Virus record (IMG/VR): IMGVR_UViG_3300044630_002995
Location: 1 to 21,679 of that record
Source of the DNA: a virus
DNA length: 21,679 nt
Direction: 5' to 3' (one strand)
In this document: one piece after another, positions 7,780-16,468 of the stretch
Layout of the letters: each line of letters starts with the position of its first letter
Numbering within the stretch: position 1 is the stretch's first letter
Notes under the pieces: model-generated
What the model was told of the DNA's origin: nothing
Database searches by the model: none
The model's input: only the letters and a program-made list of their open reading frames with translations
Position numbers and translations under genes: made by a program

Positions 7780-8887
7780 AAGGAAATGTTGACGGAAAAG
7801 CACCAAATGGCAATTTCCCACCAGGAGTATCTGGATCTTCTAAATAATCTTTGAATCTTAATAAACACCCTCTAAGAGTTTTAGAACATTTATCCTGCTT
7901 CCAAATATCAGTATTAAGATCTGGTTGTTTATTTAAAATCTCAGAAGAAATGCAAACATAAAAATTCTTTGGTTTGTTATTTGTATTTAATACAAAATCA
8001 TCATTCAAATCAGTTGGCACACTAGGTATAAAATCTAAATAAACAAAATCCCCTTGAGAATAAGTTATTGATTTATCCCATCTTCCTTTATACGTTAATT
8101 TTTCTAAACCATAATTTTCATTTTGTAAATTATAATTAGAAGTTTTTAGATAATTTTTTAAAAATGTTTTATTATTTTCGTCTGCTACAGGAACCCCGAC
8201 ATCTGCAACATTTCCCCAAACATTAGTAAACCACCACGAACTATTAAGCATTCCATATCTCTTAATATATTTATTGGCGTTATCTATTAAAGGTTGGCTT
8301 AATAGATCTGCACCGTCTCTAAAATTAGGGCCTCTATAATCAGGAGTATTTCCATAGTTACACCCACAACAACGATATCCCCACGAACAAGTATCATTAG
8401 TTACTTTTCTTGCAGGTATATTCAAATTCTGAATATCTATTTTAGTTGCTAATTCTAACTCAACAAATTCTTTATTTTCAGATTTTTTCAGATTTATTAA
8501 AAATTTATCATAAGCAATATAAGTTTTAAATGATGAAATTCCAAATGGATTTATACCATCACTAAAATTTACAATATCTAAATCTTTAGCAAGAATTTTT
8601 TTTCTTATAAACCTCTTGCCAATCAAATCTTTACGATCTTTTAAAACATGCGATATATAATTATTTATATTAGCTATTTTTAATGTTGGCTTAGATTGTT
8701 TTCCATCTGACGAACTCTGTAGATTAGATAATTCAGAAGGTATAAAAATATATTCTTGGCCTTGAAAAACCATACCTTTAGAAAAATTTTTAGAACCATG
8801 AAAACGCAAATAACCTTCTGTCGATTCTAGCTCTAATTCATATAAATCAAAAACCACATAATTGTCTAGTTTAAAAAATGTTTTCAT
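7763..8887 (-). CDS. Lambda gpL-like minor tail protein with a carbohydrate-binding-like insertion
   Basis: A 374-residue protein. The N-terminal half (to about 160) fits gpL domain 1 (VVFDLYELELES, EYIFIPSELS, then ELATKIDIQNLNIPARKV). A cysteine cluster follows, NDTCSWGYRCCGCNYG, with Cys167, 173, 174 and 176. The C-terminus has KCSKTLRGCLLRF (Cys334, Cys341) and KLPFGAFPS, the conserved end of the family. Lambda gpL binds an iron-sulphur cluster through four cysteines, two before and two after a short loop. Here about 157 residues separate the pairs. Within them KGRWDKSITYSQGDFVYL, then FYVCISSE, QPDLNTDIWKQ (about 262-333) read like a CBM5/12-type carbohydrate-binding module. The start is one base after the stop of the 994-residue gene; the stop overlaps the JAMM gene by 17 bases. 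Family assignment is strong; the inserted module is inference. Confidence 0.9.
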   Translation of the reverse strand: MKTFFKLDNYVVFDLYELELESTEGYLRFHGSKNFSKGMVFQGQEYIFIPSELSNLQSSSDGKQSKPTLKIANINNYISHVLKDRKDLIGKRFIRKKILAKDLDIVNFSDGINPFGISSFKTYIAYDKFLINLKKSENKEFVELELATKIDIQNLNIPARKVTNDTCSWGYRCCGCNYGNTPDYRGPNFRDGADLLSQPLIDNANKYIKRYGMLNSSWWFTNVWGNVADVGVPVADENNKTFLKNYLKTSNYNLQNENYGLEKLTYKGRWDKSITYSQGDFVYLDFIPSVPTDLNDDFVLNTNNKPKNFYVCISSEILNKQPDLNTDIWKQDKCSKTLRGCLLRFKDYLEDPDTPGGKLPFGAFPSTFPYDNSK

Positions 8888-8888
8888 A

Positions 8889-11873
8889 TTATGATTTTCC
8901 TGCTAAATTAAAAATATTCGGTAATCTAAAACTATATAAATCAGATTTCAAATTAATACTGGTACAATCGGTTTCTCCACTAAATAAACTCATATAGTAA
9001 TCAGCATAATACGCATATGCAGAATTTAATTCAGATTCCGATAACAATCTTTTGTAAAAAGACACATCAAAATAATTTATACCTATACTGGCATTTCTAT
9101 TAATTAATTTTAAAGTAGTACTATTTAAATTTTTTAATAAAGGGCCGGGCGAATTTGTTTGATTAACTAACTCCCTATTAATAAAATAACTATAAGTATT
9201 GCCTGTTCTTCGTATTTGTAATATAAACGGCCTGTATAAAGCGTTGGATTTAATTTTTTCTACATAAACATTGCTGCCACCTGATATAGTTGACGTTCCT
9301 AATTTAAAAGTATAATCTGTAATATTTGATACAGCGTAAGTGTTTTTATCTTGTACGTGTGGAGAACTTGAATCGTAACTAGCTATACCAGATGGCAGCG
9401 TATCCGCATAAAAACAAACAATATCTCCATTTTGTAAATTATGTTTAGTAGATGTTGTTATGACACTAGAACTAATACTCGATACTTTAGATCTAATATA
9501 CAATTGTTTAGAAATCTTTCTTCCATAAAGTTTAGACGAAGAAGCGTTTATTGAATCGATTAGACATGTATTATTATAATTAAATGAAACATTTTCTTTC
9601 GGAAAAGGGATGTATAACAAACTTTCAAAATTTTTAATATTAAACTGACTGCTAGTTATATTTTTTTCATTTAAATACCAATCAAAAACAGAACAATAAA
9701 CATCGACATCAGTAGATGTGAAATCATCAAAACTACAGACGAAAAATAAATCAAAATCATCGAAAGAAATATTTGCATTTGCAGCAAAAGTCAATTTTAG
9801 AAATTGATTATTTTTTAAATTTATAGCTTTATATGTTGAAGAACTTAAATTTTTATAGTTTGATATATAGGCCCCCTCGTTAGCACTTGTTAGATTTTCA
9901 AGAGTATAAGATCCAGAACCAGACCAACTTGTTGCATTTGATATTCCACTTTGATTGAATCTAAATACATAATCAGAAGCAAGATTTTTATTATATAAAC
10001 TATAATTAACACTGGCGTTTGAAAAAGAATCTATAAGATAACCGGGTTGTCTATTATTTAAATTTTTATTAAATGGATACCAAAAGAATGCGTCTTTTAC
10101 TAAATTTTTATACGATAGCTTTTGATTAGGGTCATTCGTAGCAAGATAAGGAAAATAATAACTATTTTTTTCTCCTCTCACTGTATACGACAAATACGCA
10201 GAACCTACTTCACCATTATCTAGGATTGGGCTAACAACATCATAAGTTGCCTCCAAAATTCTCGCAACGTTTCCATTTGGATCAAGAACTCCCGAATAAC
10301 TTTGAGCATTATAATAAACATAATAAAGCCAATATTTTCTATTAACTTCTGTATCTTCTAAGTACCCTTTTGGATATGTACCATTAAATGGAATAACTCC
10401 ATATTGAGTTGGACTACTTATATTTGAAGTGTCAAAAAATAAAAAAAACGTTTGCCATACACTAACATAAGCAAAACCCCCTTTTCCACCTCCAGCACCA
10501 GCGCCAAACTTTGGTTCACAAACTGTTCCATTTCCTAAATTTGAAACTTGATTAATATTTGGTAATTGACTGTATATATTATATTTTATATCTGTTCTCT
10601 GTCCTATATTTACTAAATTTGTTTTTGCTTTTAATGTTATACATGGACCACCATTTGTTGTATCACTATATTTTTTTAATGGATCAGTTGGGGTTGTTCC
10701 ATTATTAGTTTCAGAAAGATACAAAACTTCTGCTGCGAGTTTAGGAATAAAATTAGCTCCATAAGTTGTACCTGTTCTTTCCATTCCTCTCTCATAATAA
10801 ACATTAGTTCCATCTCCATATTTACCCTTTAATTCCGTATTATATGGAACATATATATTTATAAATGTACCGCCATCTCCAGTTAAGTTATTAAATACAC
10901 CATCTAAACTCAACGCTCCAACATTTCCATCTCTTGATTCAAAAACGCTTTTTTCTGGCAAATAAATGTTTATTCCTGAATAAGCTGAAAAATCAATGCC
11001 ACCATTTTGTTTTATTATTTCAGCGTATAAATCATAAGTATAACTATACCAAGTGCTAAAATTATTATAAAAATTAAAAGCTTTTTTAACTAATTTAATA
11101 TTTATAGGCGCTCCAGAATATCCTATTGATACTTCATTTGAATAAGCATCAGCATTTGAATCAACTCCAGTTGCATATACAGAAACGCCAGTATTGTTAT
11201 TAACTAAACTATATAATCTAGCATAATAATTTTGATCGGCTGTCAAATTTGAATTTATACTTCTATTTAAAGTAAAAACTCTATCATCATCATTAAATCC
11301 ATAATAAGTTGAAAATTTTGGATTTAAATCTGTATTTTCAGCTATATTAAAATCTTTAGAATATTCTATCTGCAAACTAGTAAAATCTACACCAGTAGCC
11401 AAATCTAATCTATAACCAGTAATAAAATAATTTTTTAAATTAGATCCAGAAATCCCTGTCGGATCTTTCCAATAAAAATCATATTTCATGTTTTGTCTAT
11501 CGCCAATAACTCTAAAAGCTCTTGGATTTCCACCAGTTATATCAATTAATTTAGATCCAGTTAAATTTAATGTAATATCTCCACTTGGATCTACTGACCC
11601 ATCCTCGATTGAAATGGATGAAATAGTCAAATCAGTAACTTCATCAGCTAAAGAATTTGATAATGTAGGCTTATAAAAAATATCAAAAATATCATAATCA
11701 CCCGCATTTACAGCAAAACTGTTTTTAGATAAACTAAAATTATTACTATTAGAATTTTCAATACTATAAAGAACCGCTGCATTACCGCTATTAGAAATCG
11801 CTATAGGATAATGTATTCCAAAACCAGTCAAACAGTTTCCTATATTAGCGCCAGTTGTTTTTATATAACTCAT
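8889..11873 (-). CDS. Large multidomain tail adhesin-like protein inserted between the M- and L-like genes
   Basis: A 994-residue protein with no counterpart at this position in lambda. Residues about 8-110 resemble an ASPM-SPD-2-Hydin (Ig-like) domain (AISNSGNAAVLYSI, NSFAVNAGDY, then ITLNLTGSKLI). About 115-250 looks like a fibronectin type III domain. From 290 to 480 is a beta-rich region ending in a glycine run (KFGAGAGGGKGGFAYVSVW), like the Gly-rich tips of some receptor-binding proteins. About 590-960 appears to be a LamG-like lectin fold, starting FFWYPFNKN and closing FDVSFYKRLLSESELNSAY. Within it, about 795-870 (ITTSTKHNLQNGDIVCFY, later NTYAVSNITDYTFKLG) resembles the small FCCH beta domain often found in phage tail proteins. 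The ATG overlaps the M-like stop as ATGA, suggesting translational coupling. Surface attachment is the likely role. It is certainly a real gene; the domain calls are by eye. Confidence 0.78.
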   Translation of the reverse strand: MSYIKTTGANIGNCLTGFGIHYPIAISNSGNAAVLYSIENSNSNNFSLSKNSFAVNAGDYDIFDIFYKPTLSNSLADEVTDLTISSISIEDGSVDPSGDITLNLTGSKLIDITGGNPRAFRVIGDRQNMKYDFYWKDPTGISGSNLKNYFITGYRLDLATGVDFTSLQIEYSKDFNIAENTDLNPKFSTYYGFNDDDRVFTLNRSINSNLTADQNYYARLYSLVNNNTGVSVYATGVDSNADAYSNEVSIGYSGAPINIKLVKKAFNFYNNFSTWYSYTYDLYAEIIKQNGGIDFSAYSGINIYLPEKSVFESRDGNVGALSLDGVFNNLTGDGGTFINIYVPYNTELKGKYGDGTNVYYERGMERTGTTYGANFIPKLAAEVLYLSETNNGTTPTDPLKKYSDTTNGGPCITLKAKTNLVNIGQRTDIKYNIYSQLPNINQVSNLGNGTVCEPKFGAGAGGGKGGFAYVSVWQTFFLFFDTSNISSPTQYGVIPFNGTYPKGYLEDTEVNRKYWLYYVYYNAQSYSGVLDPNGNVARILEATYDVVSPILDNGEVGSAYLSYTVRGEKNSYYFPYLATNDPNQKLSYKNLVKDAFFWYPFNKNLNNRQPGYLIDSFSNASVNYSLYNKNLASDYVFRFNQSGISNATSWSGSGSYTLENLTSANEGAYISNYKNLSSSTYKAINLKNNQFLKLTFAANANISFDDFDLFFVCSFDDFTSTDVDVYCSVFDWYLNEKNITSSQFNIKNFESLLYIPFPKENVSFNYNNTCLIDSINASSSKLYGRKISKQLYIRSKVSSISSSVITTSTKHNLQNGDIVCFYADTLPSGIASYDSSSPHVQDKNTYAVSNITDYTFKLGTSTISGGSNVYVEKIKSNALYRPFILQIRRTGNTYSYFINRELVNQTNSPGPLLKNLNSTTLKLINRNASIGINYFDVSFYKRLLSESELNSAYAYYADYYMSLFSGETDCTSINLKSDLYSFRLPNIFNLAGKS

Positions 11874-13870
11874 AGTTTTACTATTGTATTGAAATAAATA
11901 TCTGAAGCTAAATGCCCTTTAAATTCTAAAAATTTTACATTAACATCATGATTATCTTTAAATTTATAAGTATGATTCCATTCTGGGCAGTAAAAAGTCA
12001 ACCGCTTATTGTAAGGTTCTGGTAAAGTAAATTCAAATAATTTAAAACCACATTTATCATCTAAAAACTTTAAAATTGCAAAAGCTTCTTTATCAGATCT
12101 ATTTGTAAAAGATAAAGATAAATCAAGTATATTTTTATTTATTCCGTCCTGCTCATATGCAACCGAAGTCATTTCGTATTCATTTTTTAAAAATCTTGGA
12201 TTTAATGGAATTTTAAAATCAAGATCTGGTTTAAAATAAAACTTTTCAGTAAATAAACTGTTGTTTCCAGTTGGGCTTTGTGTGCTATTTAAAAATGTAG
12301 ATGCGTCTCCTGTGTACCAATAATAACCTCCAGATATCGATGTATCATTATAATAAACTACATCATGCTTTGAATACGTCTTATTTAGCATAAAAGGTCT
12401 TATTGCTGATTCATCAGTAATAAGATAACCTTTATAATCTAAATTAGAATCATATGCTGTTGTGCAATTTATAACAACGTTATTAATATTAGTGTCTACA
12501 GAATTATAATCTAAATTTTCAAAATAAATTTTAGCATTATCTTTATATGGATAAAAAAGATCCATTGAAACATTTTCATAAGAATCTATTTTATTTAGAG
12601 GTTCGTATTCAAAAGAGTTTTGAAAAAACCCTATCAAAGAAAAAGCCTGTTTATCAGTTAAACCGTCATATTTTAACGAAAAATTACTTACTAAATTATT
12701 TGCATTAGGTATGACATTAGAAAAATATCCATCACCAAAATTTGATTTAATAGCTTTAGTGTTAAAATTAGATGAACACCCATATGTTTTATTAAACAAG
12801 CCATCAATATTTTTAGTTAAATATTGCGAACCAGTTAAATTAATCGGCGCATAGTTATAACTATTTGAAGTGAAATCTTGAGTTGCAATATATAAATTAT
12901 CGTCATTTGTAAAATATTTTTTAAATAAATATTTTTCTAATTTCAAAACCTCTTCGTCTGTCGGCGTTTTTGAATAACCAATTATTTCATAATAAGATAT
13001 ATTACTGGCATCATAATTATAACTAACACCTTGATTCGTACCAATTATCTTACTATTAACAGCGTTTCCAACTCTTAAACTAGCACAACCAGTACCAAAA
13101 AAAGTAGCAGTATTTGTATTTAAAGTTTCAAATCCATTATTTCTTACTCTTAAATTTGTTGTTGTATTATTTTTTAAAATAGAAACTATATTTTTATTGA
13201 ACAAATTGGCCGCTGAAAAATTAGTATTTATATTTGCTGAGTAAGTTGGATTAGAATCAATAACAAAACGCTGAGATCCAGGTTCCAAATTAAAATTTGG
13301 AATTTCTAAACCGTTCGTATTATTGCCGTAAACTCCAAAAAAACCTGTAGATATGGTTGATGTGTTTGCGTTATCTGTGTTTATAATTGTTGAATAATTT
13401 GCAAAATATCCATCCGTAGTGGTTAGCTTTCCCTCTCTCAAAGAATCAAATTCATAAACAACAAACCAACACCTATCTCCAGTCAAAAAACCACTAAAAT
13501 TAGGAGAGCTTGTATCAGTATATAATTCATTATACAAACCCAGATCAGCATTTGCTTCGCATTTTATACTATTTTTATCAAGATCGTATGCGGGTTTAGT
13601 TTGCGAGGCATGGTAGTTATATAAATTTTCTGTTGAATGTCCTGGAGCAGAATTATACCAAATAGAAATTTTACCTGAAGGGTCTATATCAAAATTATTT
13701 AAATCATCACTTTTAAACCAAGCAAACAAACCTGATATATCTGATGGATATGCGGTATCACCTGTATAATATTGATAATCTACTAGATCATATTTAGAAT
13801 ATAATTGAGAATCAATTCTAAAATCTTTAATCCCACTAATTGAAAATTGCGTATCTAAAAATTTACTCAT
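11870..13870 (-). CDS. gpM-like minor tail protein expanded by a LamG-like domain
   Basis: A 666-residue protein; lambda gpM has about 110. The C-terminal part holds two related minor tail domains. The first (about 365-470) has KSNFGDGYFSNVIP and LKYDGLTDKQAFSLIGFF. The second (about 555-655) has TSVAYEQDGINKN, LSFTNRSDKEAFAILKFL and LTFYCPEWNHTYKF, matching the gpM pattern of a long helix and then a Cys-x-x-Trp strand. N-terminal residues about 47-320 look like a LamG-like concanavalin fold: LFAWFKSDDLNNF, ISIWYNSAPGH, CWFVVYEF, and the closing YYEIIGYSKTPTDEEVLKLE. A short YSKxDxV...YYTGD motif occurs twice, at about 24-38 and 499-522, and may be a carbohydrate-binding or linker module. It lies upstream of the L-like gene, as M precedes L in lambda, where both sit at the tail tip below the tape measure. 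It has the only good Shine-Dalgarno-like sequence in the window. Confidence 0.77.
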   Translation of the reverse strand: MSKFLDTQFSISGIKDFRIDSQLYSKYDLVDYQYYTGDTAYPSDISGLFAWFKSDDLNNFDIDPSGKISIWYNSAPGHSTENLYNYHASQTKPAYDLDKNSIKCEANADLGLYNELYTDTSSPNFSGFLTGDRCWFVVYEFDSLREGKLTTTDGYFANYSTIINTDNANTSTISTGFFGVYGNNTNGLEIPNFNLEPGSQRFVIDSNPTYSANINTNFSAANLFNKNIVSILKNNTTTNLRVRNNGFETLNTNTATFFGTGCASLRVGNAVNSKIIGTNQGVSYNYDASNISYYEIIGYSKTPTDEEVLKLEKYLFKKYFTNDDNLYIATQDFTSNSYNYAPINLTGSQYLTKNIDGLFNKTYGCSSNFNTKAIKSNFGDGYFSNVIPNANNLVSNFSLKYDGLTDKQAFSLIGFFQNSFEYEPLNKIDSYENVSMDLFYPYKDNAKIYFENLDYNSVDTNINNVVINCTTAYDSNLDYKGYLITDESAIRPFMLNKTYSKHDVVYYNDTSISGGYYWYTGDASTFLNSTQSPTGNNSLFTEKFYFKPDLDFKIPLNPRFLKNEYEMTSVAYEQDGINKNILDLSLSFTNRSDKEAFAILKFLDDKCGFKLFEFTLPEPYNKRLTFYCPEWNHTYKFKDNHDVNVKFLEFKGHLASDIYFNTIVKL

Positions 13871-13873
13871 ATA

Positions 13874-14674
13874 TTATCCTCTTAATACCGCTAATCTTTG
13901 CGTCATGCTTAACGTACTCTGCAATATACCATCTGATGAAACGTTCAAAGAACGAGATTCTATCTTGCCTAAAATATTAAAAGTGTTTAATAATGTATTT
14001 TGATAATTTTTTAGAAAAAGATTACAATTTACAGACTGGCCTTCTATATCCGCAACATTACTTTTTTTAAAATAATTTCCATCAACAGACATGGATTTTG
14101 TTTTATTTGTTTTCGCAACTCTAAATGGAACGATTTCTCCATTAGCAAAAAATGGCAATAGATCAACTTTTTCTGAATAATCAAAAGAAAAAATTTCATC
14201 AAATCCAAAAACCTTATCCACATCCATTAAAAAAGTATGATGCGAGTGAGATATGTTTGTTAAATTTGTGTTTCTTGTCGCCACGAACGGTTTTATTGCA
14301 GTAGTACTATTGACCACATTTATTGTTCCATACCAATCAAACTGAGCGGATAATAAAACAGACTCAAAATTAGCAACTTTAAAAGACAGTGATTTTAAAT
14401 AACAATTATCAATTTTAATTCCAGCAAACTCGCACGATATTGAACTTTCTGAATTTGATGTCGTATTTAAGTAACTGGGAAACGAATCTGTTAAATAAAA
14501 TTCTGTACTCAAAGATCCTATTACAGTGTTATCTGGAGCGTATCTTAATAAACTTCCATCAGATAATAATACTGGCGATATATTAGATTGCAAAGAAATA
14601 GAAACTGAATTAGAATAAAAGACATCATCATTTATTCTGAAATCAATATTTTCATATTTTATAAATTTACTCAT
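13874..14674 (-). CDS. Minor tail protein, paralogue of the 315-residue protein
   Basis: A 266-residue protein (MSKFIKYENIDFRIND) that I cannot assign to a named family. It is beta-rich, with no membrane segment. The first half has DNCYLKSLSFKV followed by SAQFDWYGTI (about 89-118), and the C-terminal half ends IESRSLNVSSDGILQSTLSM. Both stretches align by eye with the 315-residue protein (SGYLNSFNLSC then SDIVVYGDVG; VSQEFNSSADDILSVKLS), and the shared features keep the same order, so the two look like diverged copies. A two-domain tail tube or adaptor-ring fold is plausible because such proteins cluster around the tape measure and tip genes, but that is inference. The start overlaps the stop of the fibre-like gene by one base (TAATG), so translational coupling is likely. 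Confidence 0.62.
   Translation of the reverse strand: MSKFIKYENIDFRINDDVFYSNSVSISLQSNISPVLLSDGSLLRYAPDNTVIGSLSTEFYLTDSFPSYLNTTSNSESSISCEFAGIKIDNCYLKSLSFKVANFESVLLSAQFDWYGTINVVNSTTAIKPFVATRNTNLTNISHSHHTFLMDVDKVFGFDEIFSFDYSEKVDLLPFFANGEIVPFRVAKTNKTKSMSVDGNYFKKSNVADIEGQSVNCNLFLKNYQNTLLNTFNILGKIESRSLNVSSDGILQSTLSMTQRLAVLRG
13877..13882 (-). promoter_or_regulatory. Shine-Dalgarno-like site of the M-like gene
   Basis: AGAGGA on the coding strand lies six bases (TAATAT) before the ATG at 13870 and overlaps the last two sense codons of the upstream gene. It is the one site in the window with good sequence and spacing. Since those codons are also read as Arg-Gly, coincidence is possible. Confidence 0.35.
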
Positions 14675-16467
14675 TAAACTATTGTGTAAGCAATTGTTGT
14701 TACTACATTAAAATTAGCGGCTATTGTTTTAGTGCCATCTGTATTACATAATCTATACTGCAACAACTGACCAGAAGTAAAGCTAGTTGATCCAAGAAAA
14801 TTAGCTTTATTTTTAACTATAACGGTATTTGTAGTAAGACCAACAATAGTAGTTGCAGCAATAATACCGCTTACTGGAAATGGAGCTACTGGATTACTCG
14901 GTGGACTAACAGAAAAACCAGATACGAAACCATCTGGTATATTTGAATCATATATCGGTGAAATAGCTGATATTTCAAATCTATAATCACCAGCGCTTTC
15001 AGCAGGGATATCAGAAGTCATAAACATCACTCTTTCAACACTTCCATCAAAATTTGTTATTGTAAATGGTGAGTCTATAGAATTATTACCAGAAGGATTA
15101 TCACTTGAATTAGGATACAATGGATTAAAATATACATCAGTACCAGTTACTTGTGTTTGATATGTTTGTACGAATTTACCTTTACAGTATTGATCATTTG
15201 TTGTATAACTACCATCAATATCTAAACTCCCTGCCGTACTTAATTTTGCAACAACATTTGGAGATGCACCAAAATATCCATTTGTTATAAAAACAAAATC
15301 GTCATTTCCACCAAAAGTCGTATCTGTTTTTATATTACCTATAGACCATTTATCTACATCGGTAGAACCGTCATATCTAGAAAATGTTAAAAATGAATTT
15401 CTTGGACCAGTATCTCCTCCACCAATAACTTTATTACTGCCAATTATAATTTCACAAGTTTTCGCACCTGTCGTTTCAAAATGAGCTACAGTATATTCTG
15501 TTGGACCAGTCGAAACTAAATCCAATTTATATAATGGACCAGTTGTTCCAACACCAATAAAACCATTACCTGCTATTACTAAATTGTCTGCACTCAATAT
15601 TGAACTCGGACCAACAAATGCTTTATTAGCTTCTACTCCAAAATAATAGGTAGATGCCGAAGTTTTATAACTACTTACACATCTCCCAACATTAGATTGA
15701 AATCTTGCCACTTCACCAGCAGTCCCGCTTACATGCAGCGTATAAGCTGGAATCGCATGTGCAATACCCACTTTAGGAGCAGTTGAATTATTATCTACAT
15801 AGACTCCATTTTTTCCTATATTAATATCGCCTAAATTATTATAATTTAATAATAAAGTTTCATCGATTGCGCTTGTTTTGATCTCTGTATTAGATGGGTC
15901 AAAATATATAGCATTTCCATCTTTTTGAAACTGAATTGACGCTCCGCTAACTAAAAACTTATCTGATAAAATTCCAGTAGAATCTGTAATACCAAAATTA
16001 CCATTTTGATCCACTACAAATAGATTAGTAAATGTTGATCCATTATTTACTGAAGACTCTAGATATAATTTAGTATCATTAGGTTTTTTACTAAATTCAT
16101 AATAAGTATTTGGATCGCTTAATGAAAAAGCTATTTTTCTACCAGAATTAGCGGTGCTTAATCTGATTTGACCAGAACCAGGTGCAGCATTCAAATTATC
16201 TACGACATCTAATGAAACAAATGGAGTTCTATCATTTATTCCAACAAAACCATATTGTCCGCTTACTGATAATCCATAAACGCCATTAGCTTCAAAAACA
16301 GTAAAGCCATCGTTTCCTTTTGCATATAAACCAGTAAAAGATTTAGAAAATTCTTCCGCCGTTATTTTATTATCTTGTGTAGAATCTAAATTAGATATTA
16401 AAAATATATCAGTCGCCGCAACATTTACGCCTAATTTATTAGATAATGATGATAGTGGTATACCCAT
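14674..16467 (-). CDS. Fibre-like minor tail protein with VGIG-type repeats
   Basis: A 597-residue protein. The N-terminus (ATDIFLISNLDSTQDNKITA, about 18-37) resembles the attachment end of fibre proteins. Three copies of a beta motif of the type VGIGTTxPxxKLDV follow: VGINDRTPFVSLDVVD (75-90), VGIAHAIPAYTLHVSG (233-248) and VGVGTTGPLYKLDLVSTG (305-321, with an extra leading residue). These motifs are common in trimeric fibres of environmental phages, where they usually precede a C-terminal S74 intramolecular chaperone. No such chaperone is seen here. Instead the C-terminus (about 436-597) is a beta-rich domain (FTITNFDGSVERVMFMTSDI, then YRFEISAIS) that may be a jelly roll. The gene lies between two paralogous minor tail genes and starts one base after the first ends. 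Fibre or tip decoration is the likely role. Confidence 0.76.
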   Translation of the reverse strand: MGIPLSSLSNKLGVNVAATDIFLISNLDSTQDNKITAEEFSKSFTGLYAKGNDGFTVFEANGVYGLSVSGQYGFVGINDRTPFVSLDVVDNLNAAPGSGQIRLSTANSGRKIAFSLSDPNTYYEFSKKPNDTKLYLESSVNNGSTFTNLFVVDQNGNFGITDSTGILSDKFLVSGASIQFQKDGNAIYFDPSNTEIKTSAIDETLLLNYNNLGDINIGKNGVYVDNNSTAPKVGIAHAIPAYTLHVSGTAGEVARFQSNVGRCVSSYKTSASTYYFGVEANKAFVGPSSILSADNLVIAGNGFIGVGTTGPLYKLDLVSTGPTEYTVAHFETTGAKTCEIIIGSNKVIGGGDTGPRNSFLTFSRYDGSTDVDKWSIGNIKTDTTFGGNDDFVFITNGYFGASPNVVAKLSTAGSLDIDGSYTTNDQYCKGKFVQTYQTQVTGTDVYFNPLYPNSSDNPSGNNSIDSPFTITNFDGSVERVMFMTSDIPAESAGDYRFEISAISPIYDSNIPDGFVSGFSVSPPSNPVAPFPVSGIIAATTIVGLTTNTVIVKNKANFLGSTSFTSGQLLQYRLCNTDGTKTIAANFNVVTTIAYTIV

Positions 16468-16468
16468 A

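Noticed and set aside
7780-7821. Longer N-terminus of the JAMM protein from the ATG at 7821
   Set aside because: The extra 14 residues lie outside the JAMM fold and inside the L-like gene. The ATG at 7779 gives a normal domain start and a short overlap.
16351-16386. EF-hand or dockerin-like calcium loop in the fibre-like protein (DSTQDNKITAEE)
   Set aside because: Spacing fits only loosely, position 3 is Thr and Gly at 6 is absent. The stretch fits better as an ordinary fibre N-terminus.
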